NCBI GenBank assembly: GCA_021399435.1
Contig: JAJTUP010000027.1
Location: 558,001 to 622,000, forward strand
Length of the DNA stretch: 64,000 nucleotides
Direction of reading: 5' to 3'
Source: Diaporthe sp. PMI_573
Taxonomy: Eukaryota; Ascomycota; Sordariomycetes; Diaporthales; Diaporthaceae
Position numbers and translations under genes: made by a program. The notes below the pieces were generated by a model that ran no database searches, had not been told where the DNA came from, and saw nothing but the letters and a program-made list of their open reading frames with translations. Each line of letters opens with the position of its first letter. Position 1 is the stretch's first letter. Of this stretch, positions 43,365 through 55,309 are shown piece after piece.

Positions 43365-46276
43365 CAACAACCAGGTCCTCTCTAGGTGCGCCTGTGGGAC
43401 ACTTGGACACACCGGACACAGGGGTAAAGACCCGTCTATGTCGATTGTTTCAATGGCGCTACTAAAATTACACCTTAATATGTAAAAGTGGGGGGGACTT
43501 GCCCCCGTCCACATTAAATATTCGATACGAGGGTCCTCAGGCCTTCGGACGGGCAGAGTGGCTACTGTGTGTGTACCCAGCCCAGCTGGCCCGGAGCACA
43601 ACTACTTGTGTGCAAGAAACCCACCAGTGGGTGGTCCCTGCCTCAAACGTTGTGGCTTCGCCTATAGGCCGGCTGCCAAGGAGATAGACGCGCGCCTTTT
43701 TGGGAGTGTCGAGTTCTGGATGCGTTGGGCTGGACCCGATAGGCACGAATCATGGGCCTTACAAATGTGCAGGCCGCCCATCGGTCCAGTGATCAGCGCT
43801 TGGGATGGCCGTCCCATGAGAGCAGTTGCAAAGGAAACAGTTCTCCTGGCCGCGACAACAGAGTATGGTGAGCACGGGAGGCCACGAGAGGACGGCCAAG
43901 AAGTTCTGGTTATGCTTGGGTCGCCTTTCGACCGGACCAGATGGGACGGCCGACTGTGGGCCAGACCTTGAACAGAGGCCACGCCGAGGGCCCCCGACTC
44001 ACAGAATCAATTGTTTTATGCCTGTCAAACGACCTCAAACAAAACACAAGGTCTCAAACAACAGAGATGAATAAGTAAGCATCGGGGTCTATGGTACTGG
44101 CACTACCACCAATCTGCAGTAGATGGCCCCCCCCCCCCAATGTTCAGGGCAACATCGGACGAACAGTATGGCGGCCACGAGGGATTGAGCCCTCAGACAG
44201 GGGTTTTCTTCGCGCCCCAGCCAACCAACTAACACGTTTTGATTGATTCTCAAAACGACCAATCAGTCAGCCCTATTTCGACCCGGTCACCGGCCTCTTG
44301 AGCGTTTCCCGCGCGCCTCATTGAATTCCGGAAGAATAGCAAATCCAAAACATCAATGTACATCCGACAACTATCGCCGCTCCCTTTTGTGGAGGCACCT
44401 CAGAGATCTCACCCAGCCTTAGGGGATAAGCGCCAGCCGCCGCCGAGGAGGTGCCTGTCCCACGTCGGTAGAGCCCGTTCTCGACTGGAAATCGACCGCC
44501 ATCGAACCTCGCGCCTCGAGGCCAAGCTTCGTGGGCCGGAAATCAGGAGCACCGCCTGGACTTCGCCAATCGGGGTGCTCCGGTGCCGATCCGGGGGGGG
44601 AGGGGGGAGGGTTGACCAGTCAGGCCCAGTCCTCGCAGGGCAGCGAGCCGTCGGACTGGGCGGGCCTGTTGGCTGGCGGACGGGCGCACTGGCTGACATC
44701 CGGCCGGTGCGGTGTTTGCCCATCGAGGGCGCCGGTCCTCATCACAAGCCCGCCCCCTTTTTGGTCCGAATCTCGCTCGGCTGGTCTCGCCCACAAAGGG
44801 GGCCATCGGTCTCGCTCTGAAATTGCAGAGAAGCATCTGGTCCCCCGAGTCGGAAGTCGGGGCCCCCATCACGCCCCTCCCGGTTGCCCCTCCCCCTCCC
44901 CGGGGCGTTGGGTGCGGTGTGAGTGTGCCTATACCTTGTTTGTTTACCCGGTCCCACTTTTCCTTACGCTTCCTGTCCCCCCTTCCTTGGGACGTCGCTC
45001 ACCCTCTGGCCCGTCCGCCGTGGGCACCCACCCGGGGAGCAAAAACCCAGTCTGCACGTCCACCTTGGACGGAGGGGCCGACAGAGCTTGGCAGGATTGA
45101 AGCCTTTCAGCTTGCACCCTGCTTCCTGAGTTACCTTGGCACCTGCGTTCTAGGCGTTCGAAAACTGGATTTGCTCCTCGGCTTTCCTCGATGCACCGTG
45201 CCCACTTGGACTTGGCTTTGGTCTGCTGTGGGTGTTCCGATGGGGCTGGGGCTGAACTCGGGACTTTGATGGCGAAATGAATTCAACCAAGTCGAGATGA
45301 GATGGCTTCGCGGAAGAGTCGTTTGTGATTGGTGACGAGACGAGTTGCAGATTGTGGAGTGGAAATCTAGCAGGTTAGACCGGATAGGCTGAATTGACGA
45401 GACTCTAGTTCTCAGAGTCTTTGCGGGATCCACAGCTGCTCCTCCCCAGCGCTCCGTTCAGATGGGACTCTGCCAAAGCCAGATGAATCTCGTAATCATT
45501 CCAAGGTAGGTGCAGTATTTGTGACTGCAGGTAGAAAAAAACTGATCTTATCTGAATTGTCCAGTCAAGGTCAATGGCCACATGCCAGTCAATCAAGTTC
45601 GCCTCTGAATCAGAATGAGCGAGCAGGTAATTAGGCATTGCCTCTTACTCTCGGGCTTGAGTCATAAGCGCATGCCGCTCACGAGGTCTTGAGCGCACCA
45701 TCAAAACAGCCAGACCCATAGATATCTTGATCAACAGATCGCCAATATGATGGCTTGCCCCGTAAGATGCTTTCCCAAGAAAGAAAAATCTCTCCTAAGA
45801 AAGCTTGGCCGAGAAGAAATGGAAATCTGGCAGATCATGCTCGCTGTGGCCTTTCCATTGCTGGCCATCACAGCGCTGGCAGTTGTATGCATTTATGTAC
45901 CAGAGCAGAAAGGCTCACTGCAGCAATGGAGGAAACCCTGGATTTGAAGTAAAAAGTGACAAGTAGTAATTCATTCAAGTTCTTTCAGGAACCTTAGAGC
46001 CTGCAGAGTGTAGTTGTTCTCTGATGTTTGTCCATGTCTGCAACTTCCACACGCCCTCCAAGTCAACAAAGTGGCCGCCCGGGCGACCAGCAGTCGTTGG
46101 GGTCCCCACGCGGAGGCTTTCGACGTCAAATAGATAAAGGACCGAGCGCTAGAGTGCCATGGAATAGCAACCGCTCTTCGACGCTCAGAAACACAGCGCT
46201 GAGTCTCAAAGCTCGACATCACGTCGGCAGTGTGTTTGGTATTGATAACCAACGTAACACTGTTTTCATGGTGAGA
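43365..46276. other. Intergenic region, 2.9 kb, GC-rich with one possible small ORF
   Basis: Homopolymer runs (a C-run at 44129-44138, G-runs near 44590-44605) and a GC-rich stretch at 44.3-45.2 kb give long open frames on both strands without family resemblance. One small candidate membrane-protein ORF at 45750-45947 is listed separately. No repeats of note. Confidence 0.5.
45750..45947 (+). CDS. Candidate small single-pass membrane protein
   Basis: A 65-residue ORF from the second ATG. A basic N terminus (KKEKSLLRKLGREE) is followed by one hydrophobic helix, IMLAVAFPLLAITALAVVCI, and a short polar tail. The layout is that of a small tail- or signal-anchored protein. Neither a recognised family nor flanking exons support it, and a chance ORF is quite possible. 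Confidence 0.3.
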   Translation: MACPVRCFPKKEKSLLRKLGREEMEIWQIMLAVAFPLLAITALAVVCIYVPEQKGSLQQWRKPWI

Positions 46277-47875
46277 TCAAACCTGACCGACCTTCACAGC
46301 TGCTCCAATGCAGGCCTTGCCATCGTACTTGGCGCTCGGCAGCAGGGCTACCGCAGCCGCCTTGGAGAGTTGGGTTGTGGACGAGTCGGGGTTGATTGCT
46401 TCCCCGGCAGCCAGTGAGTCGAAGCATGTTCGACCCTCGGCCAGACATTGGTAAACGACCAGCTGGTCTTCCAGGTGCGTGTCGACTGCACGTTCGCTGT
46501 TCACTGTTTGTTCCTTGGGTCAGTGCCGGTCTCAGGGGTTGGTATGTGGGTAACGTGAATGTGGGCCACTGGCCCTCAGAAAGTGGGAACCATGTGGTTT
46601 GACCTTGTTGCTCACCTTCATCTTCCAGGTCCTTGCAGACCTGACTCGAAATTTCTTTGGTCAGCGCAAGAGTGGTAGACTCCTTCAGAGGATGGGTCAT
46701 CAGGTAGTCCCGTCCCCAACGACAGTCTGTCAGTTGGACAGTTAGCAGTCACATCGCACTTTTTACGGGTCAGCCGCTTACGCTCAGACTTGCCCACGAG
46801 CAGCACGTAGACCCGGTCGTCGTGGCCGCTCTGCTCTAACTTGAACTCGACATGGATGTTCCCGAATCGGGCCTCAATGTCCCCCTGGAGGTGCGTTTGC
46901 AGCGGTCCATGCAGCACCGAAGGAGTGAGGATGGTCACATCGACACTCGTCAACACATTGTCGACAGACCCTGCCACATCTTCGTCGTCACATAGCTTGG
47001 CATCCGGTCGAAGGGAAAGGGTATGGCCGATCTTGCACGGTCGAATCTTAAAGCGTACCGTTCCTTCCTGGAGGCACTTGCGGGTCATCCTGTCCCATCC
47101 ACGCTTGACGAGCTGGCAGATGATGTCGACACCAAAGTAATGTCGGAGGGCTGGGAGGAAGACGTGGTCGATGTACTCAAAGCTGGGAGTGCCGGGTGAG
47201 TATGTGGTGCCCTTGAGTCTCAGCTCTATTGGCTTGCCATTGTCGGGGTCCTCGCTTCCGATGTAAAGCAGGAATGGGAGAATCGTCTGGAAGTGGAGCA
47301 TGGAGCTGGCAAGCATTGAGCCCGGGTCGATCTTGATCTCCTTGCGGGTTATCTGCTTTGCCGATGGACGAGACTTGGGCCGGAACTCGAGGGTTCTGCT
47401 CTCGACAACATTGCCCACCACCTCCGCACCAGTTTGCTCAGCAAGCCAGTTGACGATGGCCACGAGCTCTGTCGTCATGCCTGGCTTGTTTGTTCCTGCA
47501 TCAAGTCATGGTCAGAGAACAGCTGCCGTGCACAAAAGGGGGGGGAAGGGGGGGAGGGGGGGGAAAGAAACTGGTCATCAGTCATTTGGCGCTCGGGGAG
47601 TAGCCACAGGGCTATTCGAATGTGGGAGGGTAAGTAGGGGTAGTGGATGAGGCAAAGCAACAACAAAACACAGGACTGCCAATTGCGAAGGTCCCTACGT
47701 GGCAGATGATCAGCCTACCTGTCAGTTGAATTGAGGGGTTCTGCCGAATGTTCTCGATCTTCAATGGCTTGAGGGTGATTGACGAGAGACAAACGGCGGT
47801 TCGCACAAATTGACCAGTCGCGCTTTCCTTGTTGAGCACGACGGGGTCGCCGTCGGCAGGGGCTGAAGAACCCAT
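46277..47875 (-). CDS. rtcA: RNA 3'-terminal phosphate cyclase
   Basis: Minus strand, exons 47875-47719, 47495-46782, 46726-46616 and 46503-46277. All junction phases agree, giving 402 residues. The family start is seen as SATGQFVRTAVCLSSITLKP and IENIRQNPSIQLTGTNKPGM (split by intron 1). Next come HFQTILPFLLYIGSEDPDNG, GTTYSPGTPSFEYIDHVFLP and LLVGKSEHCRWGRDYLM (split by intron 2), then HLEDQLVVYQCLAEG. The last shows the conserved catalytic-core histidine region, although the fungal tail is divergent (AKYDGKACIGAAVKVG). The enzyme converts an RNA 3'-phosphate to a 2',3'-cyclic phosphate using ATP through an AMP-protein intermediate. The role in fungi is unclear; RNA repair or processing is likely. 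It follows the dehydratase gene on the same strand. Confidence 0.93.
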
Positions 47876-48427
47876 CGTGGAAACCCAATCCCAAGGTTGT
47901 CTGGAGGTTGAGAAGCTCGTTCCTTGATTGTGATGAATCCGATCACACGTTGCTGTCTCGAGAGTGTGTCCTGGAAAAGATTCCAAAGGGCCAGTGAGTT
48001 GTGAGTTGTGAGGCAGGTGTGGCAATGTTGGTGGTGTGCGGTCGCGAGCAGAACGCGCCTGCAGGTACCCGATCCAGCGATCCAGCGATACCAGGCCTCG
48101 AAAAGATGTTTTGATGTTTTGATCCGACCTCACTTTCAAACATTACGTCATTGGGAGGGACATTCACATTGTTGACATCTGACCAAGTTCAGCAGATCCA
48201 AGAGAAGTGCGACAAAGAAACAGCTGGTTTGCAGCTCCATTGACACCCGTGCGGATGATTCACATTCACCGAGGAGGTTGGGCCATCTCCCCAAGTCTTA
48301 AGTAACTGTATCCAAGTGTGAGAGCAACTATGCATGTTGAAATGTGTCCATGGTCACCCCTGGAGGAGATTCAAGCCGCTGTGAGGGGGATGTCGTCTGT
48401 TTTATTGCAAGGCGGCAGCAGCAGCAG
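47876..48427. other. Spacer between two minus-strand genes
   Basis: 552 bp holding the 3' flank of the ThiF-family gene and the promoter of the RNA cyclase gene. No ORF of note. Confidence 0.5.
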
Positions 48428-50144
48428 CTAGTGCCACCTGTACCTCTCGTACTCGACGACCTCTGCTATCTTGGCCTCAACCCTCTTCACCGTTTCGGCA
48501 TCGTACAGGTCATCTGGAGACTTGCCTCCCTTGAGTACTTGCTCCTCATGAGTCTTGAACTCCTTTTTGGTCATGCACACCAGTTCGCTCATCTTCAGGG
48601 TTGTCCACTTCTGCTGGTCTTCTCCGCCGCCCAGTGTCTTCAGGATGCTTTTCTGGGGTTTCCTCCACCTAATGAGGAAGAGACCTGTCGGTAGACCACT
48701 GATCGCACTCCTGCCCCTATACATCTCCTCCACAAGGAAGGCCACCTCGCTGTGGGTCAGCCGTATCCTCAGGCCCAAGGCAACATCAGCCGGAGCCCCT
48801 GGCTCTGATCTTACCAGCCTCTGCTCGTTGGCTTGCACGGCAGAGAACAGGGAATCATATGTTTTGCCTGATCCCTTGGACTCTACATAATCACAAGGAT
48901 AACCTGGGACCTTTTGTCAGCAAGTTTCGGTGAAGGAACGTGATAGGGGAAAATGTTCAATGCGTACCCGTGATCTTGAGGATAACATGGTTGGCAACGG
49001 TAAGCCCAAAGATTGCTGGCATGGTCCCGAGGACAGGTAGTATTCGCACGCGGAAGTCAGGGAGTGGTCCCAAGTCGCTGACCTGGCCCTTCTGGAATTC
49101 TTCGTCAGACAGCGGCAGCAGCTGTGCCTTGCCCTCTGACGTCCGCTCCGTCGAGTACACCGCCGCAATGCCATGCGTGACGCCCTGCAGCTTCAGGCGC
49201 CGCCTTGTTGCCCTCGAAAGCCCGTCGTCCGTACTTGTGCTGATATCTCCAATGATGATCCTCGTTGGATCGCTCTTGCACCCGGCGCCCATAGCAGAGA
49301 TCACCTCGATCTTGTGGTCGTGGCAGTACTTGAGCAGGGCGACCTTGGTGTCGATGTTGTCGATGGCATCGACCACGAAATCCGGCTTCTTGCCGCCCTC
49401 GGCCCACGGCGCCAGCAACCTTTCGGCGCTGCCCCCGTCAAACTTCTCCAGGCGCAGGTCGAACTTGACCCAGGGCGCGATCGCCCTCAGCCGCCGCTGC
49501 AGGCACTGCACCTTGGGCAAGCCCACATCCGCCAGTGTTGCAACCGCGTGTCTATTCAGGCTGCTCAGCGTGACCTGGTCGAAGTCGATCAGCCGCAGCT
49601 TCGAGACCCCGGACCGGGCGAACGCCGCTGTCGCGTGGCTGCCGACTCCGCCGCAGCCCACCACGACCACGAAGGAGTTGCGCAGCTTATCGAGGCCCTC
49701 GGGCGTCAGGAAGACGCGGTTCCGCGCCAGCTGCTCGAGGACCAGCTCATCGTCGAAGTCGCCGGCCTGGGCCCGTCGGGCGAGTTCCTCGGTCCGGATG
49801 TCTTCCTTGTCGGGCGAGGGTATCGTTCCGAGGCTCGTGAGCTGTTAGGGCAAGGGTTGCTGTTAGTGATCAATCAGCACACCTCCGTCGTCAAGATCCT
49901 GCTCCTCAGGGTGGCGCTGGAAAACCAGATCGAGGGGGCGGCGGTGGGGATGTCTACTGACTTTTTGCAATGGATGGTCGTCGCTCGGGTTGGGGATCGA
50001 GTCTTTGAGCCTGGACACTCTCTGCTCGTGTGACAGGCGCTGGTAGCTCAGAAGTCCCGCGGCCACAATACCTCCCGATATGACTGCGGTGGCGGCGAGC
50101 TGGAAGCGAGAATCGGATGTCGCGCGAGACAGGAGGCCTGACAT
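48428..50144 (-). CDS. tcd1: tRNA threonylcarbamoyladenosine dehydratase (TCD1/TCD2, E1-like ThiF fold)
   Basis: Minus strand, exons 50144-49962, 49841-48968 and 48903-48428, 510 residues. An N-terminal membrane segment, ATAVISGGIVAAGLLSY (about residues 18-34), fits the mitochondrial outer-membrane anchor of yeast Tcd proteins. The E1-like core has VVVVGCGGVGSHATAAFARS (ATP-binding loop), DFDQVTLSSLNRHAVA, DAIDNIDTKVALLKYC and MGAGCKSDPTRI. The C-terminal part ends EKIAEVV-like, with FLIRWRKP and LVCMTKKEFKTHEE. The enzyme uses ATP to cyclise t6A37 to ct6A in ANN-decoding tRNAs. Yeast has two paralogues and I cannot tell which this matches, so tcd1 is nominal. The second intron's acceptor is the CAG before GTTATCC. 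Confidence 0.92.
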
Positions 50145-51575
50145 TGTTGCTCTACCTGGGGGCTGTGTTGATCTTGGACCAGACTCGTCAAAGAAGATCA
50201 AAATGTTTTTTAGCAGGCGATGCCGTCATTCTACCCCAACTGCAGTATTACGTAATACTCCCCAACTAACACCACATGGTACATGGGACATGTGGAAATC
50301 ACATATCTACTAGCTGAAAATGGAGGACAAAAATCCATCGGATGTGTGGCACTACATCCAGGCCGGCTTGTTGAATCTAATATGTCCTTGGGGTCCTGTC
50401 CGCCGGACCAGGACTTGGGAAATGGAACCTGCCAACGTCAATCATGAATGAGAACACTGCTCCGCCTCCTCGACGGGCCACCTTGAATCTCGAGGGATAC
50501 ACATGAATCGAGCCTCGAGAATCCCGTAGCGACAAACTTGGCAGTGCTCCATGGACGCAGTTATCTGTCTCCCACCAGCTCGCTCCCCACAACACCACCG
50601 GTTCGCATACCATCAATGCGGTCACAGAATGTGGCCTGGCCCCGGATTTTCTGGTTTCTTTATTTTAATGTAGTACGTAACATGTTGTTCTCTGTCTCGT
50701 TCCTTTTTTCTTCACCGGCACGTGGCTGGCTAGACGATCCCTTCGGGAAAGGCGGGACGGGACGAGGCGCCATTTCAATAGTTAGTGTAGATGCCACCAG
50801 CCTGGGAACGCAAGACGACAAGCCACTTGCCTGGCCCCGGAAAATTGTTTGTTTCATGGCTGGACAGGTCTAGATGCGGGGCTTTCTTTAATGATTCAGC
50901 CAACGGTGTGGATTGACGCATATGTTACCCCGCGATATTGGGTTGTTAGCTCTGAAGTTAATAGGTAGTGCTCCTTCACTTTAGGCTCTGGACTGCTCAA
51001 GTCCAATACACTATATGAGATGCCAAAAAAAAAACCCAGGTAGGTTGAGACTATGATTTCGATTACAATACTTTCCTATTTGCTCTTCTCATACATCGCA
51101 GAGACAAAAGACAAGGCAATGGTGGTAAGCGGCCGGGCGAGACGAGGCAGCGAATTAGAGGTCAAGCTTACTCGACTGGAAGGGTGTGTGGCCCTTGTCA
51201 TTACACCAAGCTTGTGTCACGGGAGAAACCAACAAGGCACGCAAGGCTGCCAATGACTTGACCATCGCACAAACACATCCATGCCTTTGACGTGGCTTCG
51301 CGCCGGTGAATATGTTCGCAATCTCCTACTGTGTAGAGCATGAGCCCGAACCCGGGAGCCCCCCAAGATAAACGAATACGAATACCGCAGCATCGTCGTC
51401 TCCGAACCCGAGTACGGAAGGACACGATGGCCGAATCAGTATTATCCCATTGATGTCGGTTATGACTTCTGGCAACCAAATGCCGACTTCCCTCACGAGC
51501 TCCGGACCGTCTCTCCCCTATCAACACCACATCCTCTCGTAACCCCGTGCCCCTCACGTGCCCTCACCAAACAAC
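50145..51575. other. Intergenic region, 1.4 kb
   Basis: Divergent spacer between the ThiF-family gene and the SDR gene. No recognisable ORF or RNA gene. An A-run is at about 51024-51033. Confidence 0.55.
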
Positions 51576-52358
51576 ATGTCCTCACACACCGTAATAGTGA
51601 CCGGCGCCGCCGGCGGCCTAGGCAGAGCCATCGCGACAGCATTCCTTGCCGCAGGAAGCAACGTGGCCATCTGCGACGTGAACCAGGAGCGGCTGACGGC
51701 AACGGAGCAGGAATGGCTAGCGGCAGGCCACAAGGCCGAGCGGATCCTGACCACAACCACAGACGTGGTGGACCCGGAATCGGTGCAGGCCCTCGTCCAC
51801 AGCACCGCCGCGCGCTTTGGCCGTCTCGACCTGCTGGTAAACAATGCTGGAATAATGGACGACTTCGCGCCTGCGGCAGAGTGCTCGCCCGAGCAATGGG
51901 CGCGTGTGCTGGGCGTCAACCTCAACGGCCCGTTCAATGCGACGCGGTCGGCCGTGGCCCAGTTCCAGAAGCAGGACGGAATCGGCGGCCTCATTATCAA
52001 CATCTGTTCCGTGGCCGCCAAGTCCGGGCACAACGCCGGGGCCGCGTACACGGCCTCCAAGCACGGGCTGCTCGGGCTGAGCAAGAACACCGCCTTCGCG
52101 TACGCCGACAAGGGGATCTACTCTGTTGCTTTGATCTTGGGGGGCATGAACACCAACATCTCCGACGCCATGGCCAAGGGCATAAATATGGATTTCTACC
52201 AGAAGTTCCAGCAGTCCCAGGCCAAGTTCGACAGTGAGAAGCACCTTGTTCCCATAGAGAACGTGGCCAAGTACTGCGTGTTCCTGTCGGACCGCGGGAT
52301 CGCCAAGAGCGCCAACGGGTCATGTCTGGACTTTACGAACAACTGGCCTGCGCAATAG
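51576..52358 (+). CDS. Short-chain dehydrogenase/reductase (classical SDR)
   Basis: Single exon, 260 residues from the ATG giving MSSHTVIVTG. Classical SDR features are TGAAGGLG (cofactor loop, residues 9-16), a D residue at the end of strand 2 (AICDVN, suggesting NAD preference), NNAG at 89-92, catalytic Ser145, Tyr158 and Lys162 (YTASK), and the GMNTNIS segment after strand 6. The substrate cannot be predicted; many fungal SDRs of this size act on sugars, polyols or ketones. It runs tail-to-tail with the acyl-CoA ligase, 357 bp apart. Confidence 0.93.
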   Translation: MSSHTVIVTGAAGGLGRAIATAFLAAGSNVAICDVNQERLTATEQEWLAAGHKAERILTTTTDVVDPESVQALVHSTAARFGRLDLLVNNAGIMDDFAPAAECSPEQWARVLGVNLNGPFNATRSAVAQFQKQDGIGGLIINICSVAAKSGHNAGAAYTASKHGLLGLSKNTAFAYADKGIYSVALILGGMNTNISDAMAKGINMDFYQKFQQSQAKFDSEKHLVPIENVAKYCVFLSDRGIAKSANGSCLDFTNNWPAQ

Positions 52359-52715
52359 TCGAGGATGAAACACGCCGCCGCGAGAACGGGACGAGGTGCG
52401 AGGGCTTGAGGAATGCCGGCTTATCGTGCGAGCTCGAGCTCGCATGAAGGGTGGCTCTAGATTAGACCCGGGGGGGGGGAGGGCTGCTGTCCCTTTGCGA
52501 AATGAAGCTATATTAGGAGCAGGCGCCACGTCGCAGCGTTGTCTTGGTAAATCAAGCATGGCCCAAAAGGTGGGTTGAAATTGCACAGCGCTCCAATACC
52601 ATAACATCCAAAGCCACACATGCTGCTCCGAATAAATAGAGCATATGCCTCCAACACCACGCCTGAACCTAGCATAAACTCCCACAGCAGTTGTGAAGAA
52701 CAAGCCACCACGGCC
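52359..52715. other. Convergent spacer, SDR / acyl-CoA ligase
   Basis: 357 bp of 3' flanks. It includes a G-run at 52470-52478 and a GAGCTCGAGCTC palindromic stretch at about 52429-52441. No gene. Confidence 0.5.
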
Positions 52716-54872
52716 CTACCGCCAACTCCTCTGACCACCGATCTGCTTCTCCAAAACAGCCTCGTATTTCTCATCTACATTGCCCGGCCCCGTATGAATG
52801 TGGATCAGATCCCGCGCTGCATCACGCAATTTGTACTTCTGGATCTTCCCGCTGGCCGTCTTGGGGTAGTCGTCCGTCCAGAAGACGTACTTGGGGACGA
52901 GGTGGCTCGAGAGCCTGCCGCGCACCCAGGCGCGGACGTCGTCTTTGCGCAGCAGCGGCAGGCCCTGGCTCTCGGAGCGGGCGAAGCCGTCCTCGCCGAA
53001 GGTCGGGTCGTCCTCTGTGGCGACGCCGGCGCGCGGCACGATGAAGGCGCAGACGGCCTCGCCGTGCTTGGCGTCCGGCACGCCTACCACCGATGCTTCG
53101 GCTATTAGTGGATGCTGAAATAGCGCGTTCTCTACCTCGAGCGGGTGGATGTTCTCGCCACCTCGGATGATCAGGTCCTTGATGCGGCCCGTAATAGACA
53201 AGTAACCGTCCGCTGTCATGCTCGCCTCGTCGCCGCTGTACATCCACCAACGTCCAGGCGCACCCCCGTTGCCGTTCTGCCCGACCGCGGGCTCGCCTGT
53301 GGCACCTGGACTGCCCGCCCTGCCGGTGTCAACGTCTGGTTCCAGTATACGAACCTCTTTTGTCTTCTCCTCGTCGCCCCAGTAGCCTTGCATGACGAGA
53401 TACCCGCTCGTGGCCAGCTCGCCCCGCTCGCCAATTGGTAAGACCTTGCTCCTGTCCCCCGGGTCGACAATCTTGACAAGCGTGTGCGGCATCACCTTGC
53501 CGATGGTGGCCGTGCGCTTGTCCAAGGGGTCGCTCGGCGCCGTCATGGAGGACACGGGGCTGGTCTCGGTCATGCCGTAGCAGATGACGAGCTCGCTCAA
53601 GCCCAGCCTGTCGTAGAGCTTGCGCATCAGCGACTCGGGCACCGACGACCCGGCCGCGATGCCCTTGCGCAGGTGCGTGGGTAGGCGCGCGGCCTCGTCG
53701 GGCGAGAGCCCGGCCTTCTTGTCGAGCTGCTCGAGCATCGACACGAACATGGTCGCCACGCCGTACAGACCGGTGGCACGGTGATCGGCTGCCATCTTCA
53801 GGCTTGCCAGGGGGTCGAAGGCTGGCGATGGGAAGAGGATCCCCGCGCCACTTGTAGCGGTCGCCATGTAGCCTAGGACGCACCCGAAGCAGTGGAACAG
53901 TGGCGGCGGGCAAACAATGAGGTCGGAAGGCGCCAGCCCCATACGCCGGCCTATCAGGTAGCCATTGTTGAGGATGCCTGTGTGCGTGAGCATTGCGGCC
54001 TTTGGTTGCGAAGTCGTCCCGGAGGTGAACTGGATGTTAATACAGTCCTGGGCACTAAGCGGGGAATCGGGCACGACGGGACGGGTGCTGCCCAGCGACA
54101 GCGAGGACAGCGATGGGGCAAGCTCCGTGTACGGAGTCAGGGACCGGTAGTTGGCCAGGCGGAAGTCCACGGCAGGGTGGGACGACGTGTTATCCACAAC
54201 CACAACCCTCCTCAGCGTGGGCACGAGCGAGCTCTCGACGCGCCCTGATTCCAGGTCCGGGATGAGACTCCTGAGGAGATCCAGGTTGCTCCGCCCCTGG
54301 CAGGGCTTATAGGCACGGTCCGTGACGGCGGCGGTAATGAATACCTCGACGCCCAGGTGCGACAGGGCGGCGGCGACCTGCGAGGCGTTGAAGGTCGGGT
54401 TCAGCGGCACCAGGACAGCACCCAGCTTGAAGACGGCGTACGTCAGGGCTGCATGCTCGGCCGTGTTGCCGAGCTTGACGGCCACCCTACCGCCCTTCTT
54501 AACGCCAGCCGACCTCAGGGAATTGGCCAGGGTGTTGGACACGGCATCGAGGGTGGCATAGCTGAGGGTCGTTTCCTGGCCGGCGACGGCCCGTGTTGTC
54601 GGATCGCGGCAGATGACTGCCGGCCTGTCACCATTTTCTGACACCACCTTTGCGAAGTGCTCGGGGATGGTATGAGGCAATAGCGGGGGCTGGTCCGGCC
54701 CTTGTGAGATGCTACACGTCAGGCCGTTGGAAGAGGACCTCAATTGGGTCCCGACAACAGCCAGAGGGGCAGCCCTGGGTCCTCGGAACACTGCCCTCCA
54801 ATGTTCTTGCGGCCGAGTCCGGGCAACTCGGAGGCTCTGCGAAGCCCATCGTGAGGTGAGTGCTGGGAGCAT
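52716..54872 (-). CDS. Acyl-CoA ligase, ACSF2-like, probably mitochondrial
   Basis: Minus strand, single exon, 718 residues from the ATG at 54872. The frame stays open to 54968, but the chosen start yields a typical mitochondrial presequence (MLPALTSRWASQSLRVARTR). Adenylate-forming motifs are all present: FTSGTTSQPKAAMLTH (P-loop), YGMTETSPVSSM, YSGDEASMTADGYLSITGR with IKDLIIRGGENIHP (hinge), and PKTASGKIQKYKLRD with the catalytic lysine. The GENIHPLEVE form and overall layout match medium-chain ACSF2-type synthetases. A Gly/Pro-rich insert of about 30 residues precedes WWMYSGDEA. The enzyme activates a carboxylic acid to acyl-AMP and then acyl-CoA. Chain length is not predictable. Confidence 0.93.
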   Translation of the reverse strand: MLPALTSRWASQSLRVARTRPQEHWRAVFRGPRAAPLAVVGTQLRSSSNGLTCSISQGPDQPPLLPHTIPEHFAKVVSENGDRPAVICRDPTTRAVAGQETTLSYATLDAVSNTLANSLRSAGVKKGGRVAVKLGNTAEHAALTYAVFKLGAVLVPLNPTFNASQVAAALSHLGVEVFITAAVTDRAYKPCQGRSNLDLLRSLIPDLESGRVESSLVPTLRRVVVVDNTSSHPAVDFRLANYRSLTPYTELAPSLSSLSLGSTRPVVPDSPLSAQDCINIQFTSGTTSQPKAAMLTHTGILNNGYLIGRRMGLAPSDLIVCPPPLFHCFGCVLGYMATATSGAGILFPSPAFDPLASLKMAADHRATGLYGVATMFVSMLEQLDKKAGLSPDEAARLPTHLRKGIAAGSSVPESLMRKLYDRLGLSELVICYGMTETSPVSSMTAPSDPLDKRTATIGKVMPHTLVKIVDPGDRSKVLPIGERGELATSGYLVMQGYWGDEEKTKEVRILEPDVDTGRAGSPGATGEPAVGQNGNGGAPGRWWMYSGDEASMTADGYLSITGRIKDLIIRGGENIHPLEVENALFQHPLIAEASVVGVPDAKHGEAVCAFIVPRAGVATEDDPTFGEDGFARSESQGLPLLRKDDVRAWVRGRLSSHLVPKYVFWTDDYPKTASGKIQKYKLRDAARDLIHIHTGPGNVDEKYEAVLEKQIGGQRSWR

Positions 54873-55309
54873 GACGTCAGGAAGCGAGGGACGACGACGG
54901 GTTGCGCATCGCGACTCGTGTGAGAGGAGTAACAACACACTACAAGGGACAAGCTCACAAAGGTACAATGTGACGAGACAGCGAGGGCGTTTCCGTGCTT
55001 CTCACATACGCAGGATACGATGGGGAACGGTCCGCCCCCCGGAAGTCAGATCCCCAAAATGCGGGGTTGGAGTTTGGGGGAAGTTGCATCAAGCCCACAC
55101 AGTACACAGTCCCCGGAGACTAGCAAAGCATGCGTACGGATGAGGAGGCTGGCGAAACTACGTGATCGTCACTGCGGGGTGATAAGCGTCATGGATCATC
55201 ACCCCAGCAACAGCACTGTAACCAGGCTAACAAAGACACAGTTTGGACTCACAGTTTGGACTTTGACGACTCCTACATGTCTCTTACGGATCTCCATTGA
55301 CATTTCACT
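54873..55309. other. Divergent spacer, acyl-CoA ligase / HNH gene
   Basis: 437 bp with no recognisable feature; promoters of both genes. Confidence 0.5.

Noticed and set aside
44531..45269. Two overlapping long plus-strand ORFs in GC-rich DNA
   Set aside because: Both are open because of GC bias, in overlapping frames, with no family similarity.
50038..50058. TGGTAGCTCAG, similar to a tRNA A box
   Set aside because: It lies in the first exon of the ThiF-family gene, and no matching T-arm or acceptor stem follows.
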